Shown here: positions 45,768 to 57,861 of the stretch, piece by piece | Layout of the letters: each line of letters opens with the position of its first letter | How positions within the stretch are numbered: the first letter of the stretch is position 1 | Source of the DNA: Lepidodermella squamata | Taxonomy: Eukaryota > Gastrotricha | Assembly (NCBI GenBank): GCA_047495785.1 | Contig: JBLDXI010000074.1 | Span: forward strand, 372,001-436,000 | Direction of reading: 5' to 3' | DNA: 64,000 nt | Program-made: the position numbers and the translations under genes | The notes under the pieces: generated by a model | Told to the model about the DNA's origin: nothing | Database searches by the model: none | The model's input: only the letters and a program-made list of their open reading frames with translations

Positions 45768-46476
45768 ATGGCTAAGCTATTCATTTTGATTGTTTTTTTC
45801 ATCGGTGTTGCGAAAGCTTTGTCGGCAAACAACACTCACGAGGAATCGCTGAGCAAGCGAGGGGTGATCGATACAATTGCATCGGCGATCGCTGTTGGTC
45901 AATTCGCTCGAAACTTGATTAAAGGAACTGGTGGATCGGTGACTGACAGGCGTAAAAAATGCGTGACCACTGTTTCAGCAATGCCAGTTTTCAAATCTGT
46001 GTCGGCGGGTACTGGTCTTACCAATATAAGTCGCCATGTGCACTCGGAATTACAATGACGAATGGCATAAAAATGAAATGTACACGGAACAGCCTGATGG
46101 AAGACATCAAGATTTCTTCCGAAGCGAGGACACTCTAACCATCAAACAAGGTACTTTAAAGTGACTCTGGTTCGAACATCCCTCCGCTTGTATCAAATAC
46201 TTGTCGGTCAGCTGTGGCGAACACGTTTTAGACGAATTCAAGGAGCTGAACTTCGCAATTGGAGCCGACGAGCTGGAATCACTTTACCGGACCAAGTCGA
46301 ACCTCAACGATATACAGAGATGCGGGCCCAACAACGCCGGGGTCAGAACCGTCGCCGGAGAAGTTTCGTTCACAGTTACGCGTAAGTCTTTGATGTGCCC
46401 TGATGATGGGGAATGTATCAAGAGGCACATTTCATTCGACAGCAAATTCATCAACTGTTTCAGAAAAAGATCATAA
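45768..46476 (+). pseudogene. Secreted Cys-rich protein, apparently decayed
   Basis: The 5' part codes a clear signal peptide (MAKLFILIVFFIGVAKALS) and a likely pro-region ending in a dibasic KR. An acceptor-like TTTTCAATACAG stands just before the ATG. Downstream, coding-like Cys-containing frames are separated by frame changes near 46025. A single in-frame TGA at about 46162 interrupts a frame that is otherwise open to 46476 and carries at least five cysteines. No set of GT/AG introns was found that joins all parts. Either it is a broken gene or it has unusual splicing. The family is not recognised. Confidence 0.5.
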
Positions 46477-47439
46477 AAAAGTAATCATTTTTCCTGTCCC
46501 AAATCCTGTTCCTAATCTAGAAAAATTATCAGATGAATTGAATCCCTTTCTGATAGGATTTCGTTTTGACAATAGTTGTAGCAGAAATTATTATCCGCAA
46601 ATAAAATAAGTGCATGCTATAACTATGACTGAGGATAACTACAACATGCTATAACTGAGGAAAACTGGTGACGGGTAAAACCTTCCTATTCGATATCTAT
46701 TTATAGTGAATGCGGAGGAACCTCCGATAATTGGAGAGGGACATCTATCACGTGGCTTTTATTGGGATCTTAAGGTGGGTTCACAAACTACTTCGGAGAG
46801 GCGCCCGAAGTTTTCGGCCGCCGAAGTTTCTTGGCAACTCTCCGAATTTGCGTAATAACACACAGAAGTTTTATTGGGATCTTCAGCTTTTTTATTTGGG
46901 TCGTGAGCATCTGACTCAGAGCGTTCATTGAACATTCCCTGTTCGTCCTAGTTGCAAACCCCTTCACTGTTGCTGTCTGACCACTGTTGACCTCGCCGCG
47001 ATGGATTTTCTGGTCACTGGTCAACTCACGTCCCATCACGGCTCATATCCCGAGATCTGCTGTAACGAGCTCGAGTTCTGACAAGGCGCGGTAGATCCTA
47101 GCAACTGGCGCATAAACTCGGATAAAAAGAATCACAAGGATCACGTTAACGTTCGAGAACCTAACGGAGTCGCTGGTTTTGTCTCAGGCGCTGATGCCGC
47201 TTTGTAGCTCGGCTGATAGCTGACAGCCGCATCGTAAATCTGTCTTGTTTTTAGCTCTTTGTTCCAATATCATACAACATCGTCGCGCAACATGAATCAT
47301 ACATGCAGAGCGCAAAAGACTTCGGCAATAAAGCCACGCTGAAAACTCATTGATATTGCATTTTATTCGTTGGAAGTTCAACACGTTAATATGAATAGAT
47401 AAGGTTGAAGGGTTGCCGAAATCATAGTTGTCTGTTTTC
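46477..47439. other. Intergenic, no gene recognised
   Basis: AT-rich, with a small GC patch at about 46790-46830 showing local self-complementarity (CGAAG/CTTCGG blocks). No supported coding region. Confidence 0.35.
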
Positions 47440-49821
47440 TCAAGAGGTAAGTCTAGCCGTCAGCCTAGTGCATTCTAAGTAAAGCTGGCGAGCCTGGGCA
47501 GATTCGCGTATCTCGAGATACCGGCAAAGAGGCTCCTGGGCTCGATCTCGCTTCTTGCCATTCAGAGCTGCGGATAGGCACGCGGCGGCATGCGCGGCGG
47601 CTGTCCTGTTTCTCGCCGGGGAAAACTTGACGTTTTGATCTGCCGTAGCCGAAATTAGAAGATTCAATCGTTGTTTCAAAGTTGCAAAATCGTTGAGAAG
47701 AGGCTGCCGAGATTTCCAGTTCAGGGTCCGCAGAGGACGACCAGCTGGAACTGACTTGACAAGTTCATTAAACCTAAAAATTGATAGCAGAATTCAAATT
47801 AATTTGAACTGGAACATTTTTAATATTGAAGCGAATAACATTGCGTACTTTGTTCGATGAATTCCCATTTGCTTTTTCGCGTTTTCCAGCAAAATTTTCG
47901 CATTTTCTCTCCTCTTGCTATGCTTATCTATCTCGCGCTCTAGATCTTTAATTTCATTGAATAGGCATGCCATTTCATCAGTCACGCGATACTGCATATC
48001 GGTTCCGGTCGGAATCGCAGAGAAACATTTTTTTATATTCTGCAAAATTAAAGAAAAATTCATTATTCAATTTTTGGCGGAAATTCAGGATTTACCTCGA
48101 GCCTTCCTTCCAACTGAGTGATTACGTTGTCGTCGAAAAAAGTTATTCTAGTAGCCATAAATGCGTTTATTTCCGCCATCCTGCAGTAATTGTAAGCCTC
48201 GAAAAAGTGACTCATCGCCTCGAAATCGTCCTTTAACTGCTTGTGGCGGTGTTCCAAAGCGTCCCGAATCTCACCCAGCTCTCGCTCGAATTTAACCGAT
48301 AATAACTTGTCCTTAGGAATCGACCGATCAGATTCTAGTTCCCATTTCCGTAACAGCGCGATTCCAGCGTTTTCGTAATTCAGCAATTCGTTTATTTTTC
48401 TCAGGGTTGTCGATACGAAATCGGCCTCCTGCGACGAGCTCATTCGAACTTTAGCGGCAATACTCCGAGAATCGCTGCAGGTGTCTACTTTAGCGAGATA
48501 GGGCCGAGCTTCGGATATTATTTTCTTGCATAAACGTGTGGTTTCGTCTAGCTTCGTTTCTTCGCTTGAGAGTTGCTTGAATTCAGCTTCGCAAGACGCT
48601 ACGGCAGTTTCAAGCTGTTCGAACCTTTCCTGTCAAAAGTTCAGAAATTTTTAAAGTGCATATTTTTGAAATTATGATTAGATCGAGACTACTATAGATT
48701 CTCTTCGTAATCGAACCTTCAAAGTAGTCATCTGCCATTCGAGCAGGTTTTTGTCGTAAATATTGCCCTCAAGAGCCGCTTTTGAGGCCAACTTCTCCGC
48801 AGATTTCAAGCATTTCGCGACTCGAGTATCACGCTCAGCTTTCATTCGCTTCTGAATGCAACCCAGAGCGCGAAGGCTGGCCGATGATTGACAGGTTTCC
48901 GGTAAATCGGCTATCTCACCGAATGTCCGGTCAATCCAAGTAAGCAGCTCGCGCCACAAAACATCGTGCTGCTTCGCTTCCTTTTCGGCCAAGTCCAAGC
49001 GATGACTTTGGCGATCCACCCATTCACCTTAAAATGGTTAAAAAATAAAACTAATTAATTATAATTAATAAAGTAAATATGAAATATTAATTAATCGATG
49101 ATAGAATATTATTTCAATATTTACCTATCTCTTTGACGCGACCCTGAAGATCGGCTATTTTGACATCGATACGCTTGACATCATTCGCCGTGTTTTGGGG
49201 CGCGATCAATTTCAAACTCCGTCCAGCTCTTAGCAAATGCTTGACATCATCGCGAAATTCATCGAACAACTTCTTAATCTTCTCCAAATCATCCTGTTGC
49301 CGGCGAACCGTATCGTAGACTACAGGCGCCGATTCGCTTGAGTGATCAACGTAAAAATCGGCTAAAAACGCCATAATTTTCGATAAAATGTGCCCATTTA
49401 TCAAATCCGTGTATTGCTTGTTGAAAACCTGTAGCGCTGTTGCGAATTGGTATGAAGCTGTTCGTTTTGTCGCAATTTGCGCCCGTAATAGGGCGTGTTC
49501 CAATAACAACCGGTCAACCGCGACGTGGAGAGGCGATAACGTGACCGAGGCGTCGCAAAACGGTAATGCGTAATTCGTTTTCGAGGCCATGAACGCGTTC
49601 GCAGCCGCTACAGCGTCGCCGACTTCGATTTCGAGCTGTTCCGCATGACCGATTACTGTCAATAGATGGCCATTGATACGGCAGCCGGATGACAAGTACT
49701 TCAAAACAGCGACCTTATCCCGGCAGGCGTCAATCCACCGCTCGATCGAAATCTCGTCCAGCTCATCAACTGGGCTGTCAGATTTTCGCAAATTTTCATT
49801 ATTATTATTATTAACAGCCAT
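47440..49821 (-). CDS. Unrecognised alpha-helical, spectrin-like protein
   Basis: Five minus-strand exons: 49821-49125, 49027-48717, 48629-48096, 48039-47849 and 47773-47440, with every junction in frame, giving 688 residues. A start at 49884 would add 21. The sequence is rich in Leu, Glu, Lys, Arg and Ala with regular heptad-like spacing. Trp-containing helices (ERWIDAC, LWRELLTWID, LRKWELE) recall spectrin repeats. There is no signal peptide, membrane segment or known catalytic motif. It lies 240 bp downstream of the bestrophin stop on the same strand. It may be a cytoskeletal linker or centrosomal coiled-coil protein. I do not recognise an orthologue, but the exon frame consistency makes it a real gene. 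Confidence 0.7.
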
Positions 49822-50061
49822 AATTAGTTTATTGGGAATGTGCGAACTGAGCTGGTATGGCTTCTTACTGCATTGCGTGACCACGAGTAATTGCGCTGAC
49901 CAAAAAAGTTAGCAGACTCCAGGGTTTTTGAGTCACTATATACGCTCAATATATTATGATGGCACCAGTTTGTATTTTCACCGCAGAAACGTCCTTAACT
50001 TTTATTTTGATAAAATAACGTATCACAAAAACAAAAATATTGACGTTCTATTTCTCGCTGG

Positions 50062-51225
50062 TCACTTTTTACCGATTGGAATTTTTTCGGGTTTTTTCAG
50101 TATTTTTTCTTTGATACCGAATTTCGCACATAAATCAGGGTCGCGTAGAGACGGTATCGGCTGACGTTCGAAGCCGTGCGTGACCAACGGTAGATAATAG
50201 CTGAAATTTCGATCGATGATGCTGCTAGCGTCCACTGATGCTTGATTGTCGCCAAACGTGCAAATCATGGCCAGACTGGTGCGAACAATGCCGAGAAAAA
50301 TTGCGATTTGGAGCAGAAAGAAAACACCTGAAATGGCAACAATTTGCACACCACGATTATTTGATAGATAAGCACATTATAACAACATTTTGCTGGTGCT
50401 AAATAACTACTTATTTGGCCGGGCAAAACCCGAAAAAACCCGATGTTAATATTTTCGATTTTCGGTGTTTTCGGTATTTATGGGGATTTTCGCCACTGAA
50501 ATTCTTAGCTTCAATAAATTCAGAATACGAATATGGCCGAAAATTCATAATTTCCAATTTCCTTACCCAACATTATGTGCATTCCGAACAGAGTTTGAAA
50601 ATCGTGCATGTTCCGCTCGGTTCCATTGGTTAAATTCGGCGCGAACGCGGTCGGAAATGTCGTAGTAGTCCCATTAGTAACCGAATTATTCCCGAAAATC
50701 CCAAACCTAGCCACAATTTGGTTCAAACCCGCATTAGCCAGCCGTTCCTCAGCAATATGAACCTGCTCTACATTTCCCTGCAAGTCGAAAAAATCGGCCA
50801 AAGTCGCGAGCCTGAGCGCTAGAAAGGCGATGTATAAATAAATCGCAAAAACGACAACTTGAACAGCAGTGAACGTAACACCCGGCATTTGATACGAGTC
50901 GTAAATTGTCGTCATCGCGTTGAAAATGTGCGTAATCTCGGCGTTGAGCAACGCAGATTCCACATCGCTATCCAGCATTTTCATGAGACGAGCTTGCTGA
51001 ATGAGGCTCGTACACCAAATAAACGGCTTGGCGTAGTAGGCCTGTGTTAGTTGGCTCGATCTACCGAGGCGTTTCGTGAAGTCATGGTTCACTGATTCCA
51101 GCGCGGCTAGTTCTTCATAGCTCAGCAATTTGTGCTTTTTGACCAGTGATCGGTAGTTCGGGAATCGTTCGGCTACGGGCGATGAGAATCCCGTGAAAGC
51201 CAACGCCATGCCAATGCAGAGATAT
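50062..51225 (-). CDS. Bestrophin-like anion channel, 3' part
   Basis: Two minus exons: 51225-50567 and 50327-50062. The first opens with the end of RYLC.GMALAFTGFSSPVAERFP, matching the bestrophin segment RYANLG...VSTAVYKRFP, and continues through an ITHIFNAMTTIYDSYQMPG helix to a hydrophobic segment. The second has the conserved IIDRNFSYYLPLV, matching bestrophin IVDRNLQVSLLAV. The first 100 or so residues of the family (Ca-clasp N-terminus, first two membrane helices) were not found within the next 2 kb. An insert rich in Asn and Thr (potential N-glycosylation) replaces part of the cytosolic loop. The gene is either 5'-truncated, has distant first exons, or is a diverged member. Confidence 0.7.
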
Positions 51226-53478
51226 CTAAAATTTGAAAATTCAAATTTGAGAAAATCACAAATGACTAAAGCGTTTCAGAATTTAACATTCAATTACGAA
51301 AATAATTCAATAAAATTCAGACAATTATTTCCGTTTACCACAAATAAAAAATTCAATGTCGAGAATTTTTTGAAATCATCTCAACGTCTTAGCTGTTGCT
51401 CTTGTTTGCACTATCGCCGCAATTGCATGTCTTGTTTTCAAGCTGGTACCAAGTGTTCGAGGGAGAATGGGACGAAACAACTCGTCCCGTCATCTCGCAT
51501 CGGGGAAACTCGATCCGGTATCATCCCGACCATGACCGACTCCATTAGTCCTTCTATTTTACCCGAACCAACTACAAAAGGGCAACAAGAAAGCCGACAC
51601 GAACTGCGCCTACAATTCAACGGAGCGGTTCCACGGCAATTTCAACCGGGCGCGTAACAATTGCACAATACAATAATCCCAAGTGGAAAATCCACGGTCA
51701 GCTCTACGTCGTTGTGAATAACCCGAACTGGACCATTCACCGATTCACCGATTCACCGATTCACCGATGCTCAAAAGTCAAGTTAAGGTGTGCATCCAGG
51801 AGATAGGTCCGTGTTATTTCTGCAAGCCGTGCTTCGGCAGCCGTGACATTATTAATATTTGTTAAGTATTTTGTGTAATTTTGAAATTTAACGCGGGTTG
51901 GGCATTACCTCGATTTTGAACAACAACACCGCCTCTTGGCATCACGAGATAACAACTACAACAACTAGATACTACGAATTACTACTAAAAGGCCCTCATC
52001 AGGGCTGCAAATGGTCTTTCAAGTCACAGGCCGATGCCGATTGTCATAACGCGCAGCTCCACGCGGATTTATTCGACGCGTTGGCAACAGCCAACAACCG
52101 AATTTTGCACTTATTTCAACCGCTGGTTCGACATTTTCAACTTCTAAAATGAATTCGATTTTTTCCGCTACGACCACGACGCCAAGTCATTCACTTCTAG
52201 TACTAGTACCTGCTCTGGCTTTATGGCCTCGCATCGTGTTTCGATTACATCTTGCTTGATGATTACAACGCGGATCTCCTAGCTAAATCATGTGTGCTAA
52301 ATCATGTTAACTGCAGAGATACAGTTGCCACGATCTGACGCTAGCTTAGAAGGATGACATTTCGCAATTCAGGCTTTACTTGGCAATCATCCTCAGTGTT
52401 TTATGTTTTCGTCGAGCGTCTGCGAAATGAAGCGAAATGGGCGAATCAAGCTGAATGACAGGACTGCAATGTCGTGGGCCGAAATGTCATACGACGCCCT
52501 AAAATCAGTCGAATGGGAAACTGGTTAATTGGTCCCGCCCTTGGCCCATTTATCGAAACGTTGCGCAGGGCAACTGTGGACAACTAAAAAATCTCAATTG
52601 GATAAGGTCCAGTTTCTAAGCGTGATTTAGACGGAAGAGCTACAAACTCCTCAGTGCTTGCAAACAATCAAGGATTTCATACCTAAAACTGACGTTTACG
52701 TTGGCGGGAAGTTGTTCGGGCTAAAGATCGATCTAGATTCGGCCCATGTTCACGATTTCACCATCAAGGACGATGCACGGCTCGAGAAGCTATTCCCATA
52801 TCGACATAGCATGCAGTTCGCGAATGTTTCCGATCTTTACCAAGCTCCTAAGCCAGTGAGAAACATCAACGTTGCTGCCTTGATTTTGCATGTTGACGAT
52901 TGCAAATCAGATTAAGGGCTAATATCGGGAAAAACGTCGCCCCAACTTATGTAAGCAATCGAATTTCGAAATTGTCAAAAATTCTTAATAATTCGCTTCT
53001 CGACTTCGTTTTCAAGCTGAAATATGACTTCACTGCATTTAAAACTCTCCGCCAGTTTCGTCATCTACTACATCAGCAATACTGTTCAAAAATTGCACCA
53101 ATATTTTCTGGGTGGTTTCTCGACATTGTTTTTCAACGAAATTTTCAAAAATATGCTGTCCACCCACAGTCGAAGCATGAGGCAAGCTTCACTCGGCATT
53201 AGCTCCTTGTGAACCCATCAGTATCGAATCATTTCAGTATTTACCAATGACAAAACAAGTTGGCCATTTCCTGCCTTCGAGGCCCGAGTTGCTTGAATCA
53301 TCGCCCCTTGACGGCCCAGCAATTCGTCAAGTGATCGCGAATTTGCCGCATGGATACATCGCGCCAATGTTTCATTGCCAATCAATAATTTATTGTGGAC
53401 TCACACATTAGATAAATTTTGGAAAAGATTTTAACACATGAAAACGAGGCAATATCTTTCTTCTCAATTATTTCGAGT
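51226..53478. other. Region with unassigned ORFs
   Basis: A plus-strand stretch at 51380-51660 codes a possible membrane helix (LAVALVCTIAAIACLVF). With a putative 64-nt intron it would continue to a stop near 51665. ORFs at 51898-52152 and 52658-52915 have no recognised homology. A four-fold GATTCACC tandem repeat lies at about 51735-51768. None is secure enough to call a gene. Confidence 0.3.
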
Positions 53479-54427
53479 TTAGGGCTTGGTAGGAATGAGA
53501 CCCTTCGAGTACAAGTAGCTCCGGTTGCCTTCGTAATAGGCAGCGACTTCCTGCGGCGACATGGCGTGGTCGCAGAGCAGCACTTCGTCGATGGATCCGG
53601 TGAAAGAGCCCAGGTGATGATCAAAGCCGATTGTGTACGGCGTGTTGACCAACGGCAGGCGGCCGTGAGCCTCTTCATAACCGATCACAGCCTAAAAAGA
53701 TCAATAAATCAAATAATTGAGATGAAAACCAAATCGATAAACAAATTTGAAAAAATCCCAATTAGTTTAAAAAAAATGTTCCCCATGAATTTTAGAATCG
53801 CTTCAAAATTTCCCGACAATTATTTTTCCAAATCTGAAGCGTGTTTAATTCATCAATTCATGAGTTGCCGGTGAATTTCAAGTGCTAATTGAAAATATTT
53901 CAAGCTCAAAACTTACGCCATTTGAATAAAGTTCCAAGTTGGCACCGTCGTAAACCAGGCAAATCTGGTTCCACCTTCAGTTCCATTGGTAGCGCCCGTA
54001 ATCGTGACCAGCATAGTCGGGTTATCCAGCCTCATTTTCGCCACAATCTGATTCTTCGTAACCGTGGCTAGAACCACCGAAAACGCGTTGTCCTTCCCGT
54101 TCGACAACAGGCCACCAGATCGCAGGCACTCGTTGGAACCCGGGCGTTGCTGGCACCGGTAGAAAAGGCACCAAGACGCCTGGTTCTTCTGATCTGAACC
54201 AGCCAGGCCGGGCACTTCGAGGTAAGCACCGCCGCCCAACAGAAGAGACCGCCCTTCACCGACCGCAGAATCGTTGGCTTTGTTCAAAATTGGCCGGCCA
54301 TGTGGGTAGATGCTGAATCGATTTGTCGATAGGTCGGAGATGTCCTCGTTGAAGGGAACGTAAAGACGGCATTGACGGCCTTTGACGTACTGGTTAGGCT
54401 TGTGTTGCTCATTGCGAATTCCTTCAC
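53479..54427 (-). CDS. LamG/concanavalin-like secreted domain protein, partial, with frameshift
   Basis: Exons 54427-53917 and 53691-53479 on minus. The first contains CRLYVPFNEDISDLS, GGGAYLEVPG, Cys residues, and after 53975 a LamG hallmark (CLVYDGANLELYSNG) in another frame. Exon 2 carries IGFDHHLGSFTGSIDEVLLCDHAMSP, the LamG end with the typical G..D.V.L. motif. The reading frame shifts once near 53971-53975 in a GG/CC run. Adding one base there makes the exon end exactly in phase with exon 2, so the cause is either a single-base mutation or an assembly error. Upstream exons are missing. A Cys-rich chitin-binding-like exon 2.6 kb upstream could belong to the same Pif-like gene, but the phases do not join directly. 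Confidence 0.65.
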
Positions 54428-55206
54428 CTAAAATAAAATAAAATCACTTTTTGCAATGTTCTAACTGAAACGGTTCAGAAAGTGAAGTCTAGCTTTTCAA
54501 GCTTAATTCCAAAAAATTTCTAGAAAATCCATCTAATTCTAAATCAGGGAATTTTTTCCGTAGTTCTACCGTAGTTATTGCCGTAGATTTTCCGTAGTTT
54601 TTACGTAGTGCTAATTTCTACCGTAGAAGCAGCAAATACGGTTAAAAAAAAATCGGGGAAAAAAAAAATTCAGTGAGTGAAGTTTTTGAAAACTCGTTTT
54701 CCAGAGTTGCGGGAAAAATTATGGCTACAAGCTTTTGTTGCTGATGCTGTAGATTCTGCTGGTAACCTCGCGTTTACCGCCAAGTGCGAGCCTTTAGTCC
54801 CCGTGAATCCACTCGCAATATTTTACGCGAACTGAAAAATGCGAAAGCGGCCGATGTTTTCCGCACTGATGACACCGAACAAAAGGCGTTGAACGTAGTT
54901 AACTACATGTTCACGAATTGTTTTAAAAATCGTTCACTCTTTCTCCGCGACATAGAGATGAAAATTATGTCGAAACCAGTCAAAAGTGTCGTAGAGTCGA
55001 TTGGTTCTATATTTCGAAAGTCAACGGAAACTCACCCAACTGCTGGCGTATACGATCTGATCACCGCTAGCCAGGAGGTGGGGATTGTTTGGAACGGCCC
55101 AAAAGTGTTTATTCTAAAAGGCCTGACGAATCATTCTAACAGAGGCCCTGCTGTCTGGAAATTCACTAACAACAACAGCAGGGCGAAGTTTAAACTAACT
55201 TCTTAA
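54428..55206 (+). other. CCGTAG-rich repeats and an unassigned plus-strand ORF
   Basis: Short CCGTAG/CTACGG units recur at about 54558-54625. From about 54706 to 55206 two plus frames are open in succession, the second for 140 codons to a stop at 55204. Both have protein-like composition, suggesting a frameshifted or intron-split gene remnant of unknown family. A stop in the second frame just upstream of the GTG at 54784 prevents a clean join. Confidence 0.35.
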
Positions 55207-55369
55207 GTAGTAACCAGGATACACGAGAGCACTTCGGATGTGAATTTCTTTAAATTTCAGTGAATATTGGTTTTGCTTGATGAGAATAAAGCTGGGGAGG
55301 AATTATTTTTCGGAAGTGTTATACAGATTCGTTTTACTCATTTTCTTACAGCGACAACCAACATCCTAA

Positions 55370-57042
55370 AAAAAACTTATTAGGAAAATTTTAGGAAATA
55401 TCCTGATGAATTTCCAACCGACAGGAAAAATTCTTAGGAATTTTCCCGGCGATAAAAAAAATCGAAAACATTTCCTGGCGCCTGAAAAAAAATCCTAGAA
55501 GATTTCCTTACGGCAGGAAATTTCCTGAATTGATGAGTTTGTCTAATCAACCAAATTCTTCAGTCTTCAGTCTTTCCTAAATTTCCAAAAATTTCCTGCG
55601 TGCCAGACACGCCATTTTAGCATGCCTTCCAGCTCTGTTCTAAAAAATTGTTAGAAAAACGCCCCTCCTGCCACGCTTCGCCGTGATTATAAATTATACG
55701 GAATGGATTTTCGTACTTGCACAAGTACACGTTTTTGATATTCGTGCTTAAAAGGCTTTCCGGTTACGTAATATTCGAAATTTCCTATAATGTTCTGCGC
55801 TTAACACAGAGTTAGGATCATTTCTCATCTAGAAGGCTGAGACAACTTGAAGTTGTCAAATTTCCCGGCAAAACACATGAAATTAGGCTTAGAAAGCTCA
55901 GGAAACCTAAAAGGTCCCGAACCTTACATCGACTTAATGAAAATAGGGAATTTGACAATTCCAAGCTATCTCAGCCTTCTAGTCCTTACTTCCTTCTCGA
56001 TGAATTCAAAATAAAATTAGCTCAGTGGGCTGGCGTCCTAGAAGTCGAAGCTTTTTGGCGTATTTCCGTTCAGAATGGCTGGACAATAAGTGACAAAATA
56101 CCTGGTTTGAAGGCTACGCCCCAGTTACCCTTCAACTAACAATGGCAACGAATCGTACAATGACGTCATCAAGAGAGATTTCTCATTTCGGCACCGCATA
56201 CCCCTAGGCAAGTTGTTAGCCCTAATCCGAAATGAAATTTTGCCGCCACGGAGCCGAGATCGTCACTCTGACTTTGTCAATTGCATCACCTATGTCACGT
56301 CCTCAAACGTTGGATCGCCGGTGTACCAGTTCTTCTACTCAAGCAAGAGTGAACTAACGATGCATCTAGCCAGGAAATATCGCGTCGATCATAACGAGAA
56401 TTTGTTTGGCGATTGGCAGAAATTGCCGCTCTTTGTTTTCGCGTTCGGCTACGCCGTTTGGCGGGGTGATATGCTCGAGTGCTTATGTAGTCGTTATCAA
56501 AATGTTGGGGTTAGTCGCCATTCTATCGGTATGGCCATTCAACTGAAACTGGTCACTTTTCCTATTATCACGTACTGAACAGTCAGGTTGTCCAAAAAAG
56601 TGGCCGTCCTACTCTAGCTAAGCGGGTTCTGCTCATGCAAAATGTGGAAAAGGCACCGAGCCCTGATCACGAGTCATTGGACAGTGATATTGGTGACACG
56701 GGTGACGAGCAATTCGAGCAACAAGGTGACGATTTCGAAGGTTTGGTCGACCCCGCGCCGGAACTTCTTCGTACTCTGAATGAATCGTTCTCCGGTCCAA
56801 CAACCAAGATGAGAACGACATAGAGAGCGACGGCCATGTTGCTCGAGGCGGTCAAATCGCAATTGATGGTGAAGTCGAGGCGCCAAAACCAGGCGCCAGG
56901 ACCACGCCAAAACCGCAACGCGGCAGACGAGGACGAAAATGATTTTCTACTTGAATTTCATGATTTCATGTGTTGATGAATAATATTTGGTTACGCTAAA
57001 AGCACGACTCTTATTTAAGTACGAATGTAACAACCCTATAAA
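55370..57042. other. Repeat-bearing region with unassigned ORFs
   Basis: 55370-55610 is dense in AGGAAATTT/AAATTTCCT palindromic units. An inverted repeat at 55828-55985 is listed separately. Plus-strand ORFs at about 56110-56578 and 56635-56823 (the second acidic) have no recognised domain. They may be remnants of a mobile element or of a diverged gene. Confidence 0.35.
55828..55985. mobile_element. Small inverted-repeat element (MITE-like)
   Basis: The left end CTAGAAGGCTGAGA and right end TCTCAGCCTTCTAG are exact inverted termini, and pairing extends imperfectly over about 38 bp per arm. Total length is about 155 bp with no ORF. Target-site duplications are unclear. Confidence 0.65.
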
Positions 57043-57363
57043 TTAAGCAAAAAAACTAAAAAAAATAACTTCAGGCAGATGCTCACAGCGGCACGATTTG
57101 AGCGAGAACAGCGAGCCGCCAGCGCATGGAATCGTATAGTAGCGAGGAGCATCGGTATCGACGAATTCAATGACATCGAAGAGATCAGGCCGGCCGCGGT
57201 GAAGGCGAAGCGTGTTGTTGTAGATGTCGACGCACTTTTCATCGGCTTCCAGCGCCGCATTCTCCAGCTGCTTCGTCACATCAGCGACCGTGCACTTGTC
57301 CTCGCATTTCGACGCACCCTCGTGGTGGTGCTCTGTTTCGGCCATGCAACTGCATGAATCAGC
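57043..57363 (-). CDS. Cys-rich secreted-type exon, possible peritrophin-like chitin-binding domain
   Basis: The acceptor CAATTGTAG places the exon start at 57363; it is open in phase 0 to a stop at 57043, with a possible donor after 57070. It codes CSCMAE, then two close cysteines, an Ala/Glu-rich stretch, FDVIEFVD, and a terminal YYTIPCAGGSLFSLKSCRC segment resembling the C-terminal half of a type 2 chitin-binding domain. In Pif-like proteins such a domain precedes LamG, and a LamG gene lies 2.6 kb downstream on the same strand. The signal-peptide exon was not found. The assignment is tentative. Confidence 0.4.
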   Translation of the reverse strand, partial: ADSCSCMAETEHHHEGASKCEDKCTVADVTKQLENAALEADEKCVDIYNNTLRLHRGRPDLFDVIEFVDTDAPRYYTIPCAGGSLFSLKSCRCEHLPEVIFFSFFA

Positions 57364-57861
57364 CTACAATTGAGCATAAATCAGGAATTTAATGTCACAG
57401 CAAAAATATTCTAAAAAACAACCGAGTCGAACAATCCTTAAATTATATGAGCCTCCGCTATTTCTATAAAATTCTATGGTCAATCAACCATGGTTAACAA
57501 TAACGTTTTCTGAAAGTGTGTATAACTCAAATGGGAAAAATCCCGTGAGGGTCTGCTGCCGCAACCTTACTGCGTCTGCTGACCGTTGTGTGCTCTTCTT
57601 CAGGGTTTCGCCTTATTTAAAGTCATAACACACATAGCTTATGGCATTTCTGAATGACGACGGTAGCTTGAAAAACTTGTAACGGCAATAGACTGGAGAT
57701 ACCGTGTAACGTTGGCTAATTTTGGACAGGCTAAATTTGGACACTACACCTTATCAGCTGAATTGTGCTCGATCATGAAGGTGGATAAAAATATTCTTCC
57801 AGAATACCTTTCATTAAGATCCGAAAATTACCGCCCGATTGGGTTGGGTTGGGTTTTCCAA
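57364..57861. other. Intergenic, no gene recognised
   Basis: AT-rich DNA upstream of the Cys-rich exon. It may hide its first exon, but no signal peptide ORF with matching phase was found. Confidence 0.3.

Noticed and set aside
46165-46180. GGTTCGAAC resembling a tRNA B box
   Set aside because: No A box, anticodon stem or acceptor stem could be drawn around it.
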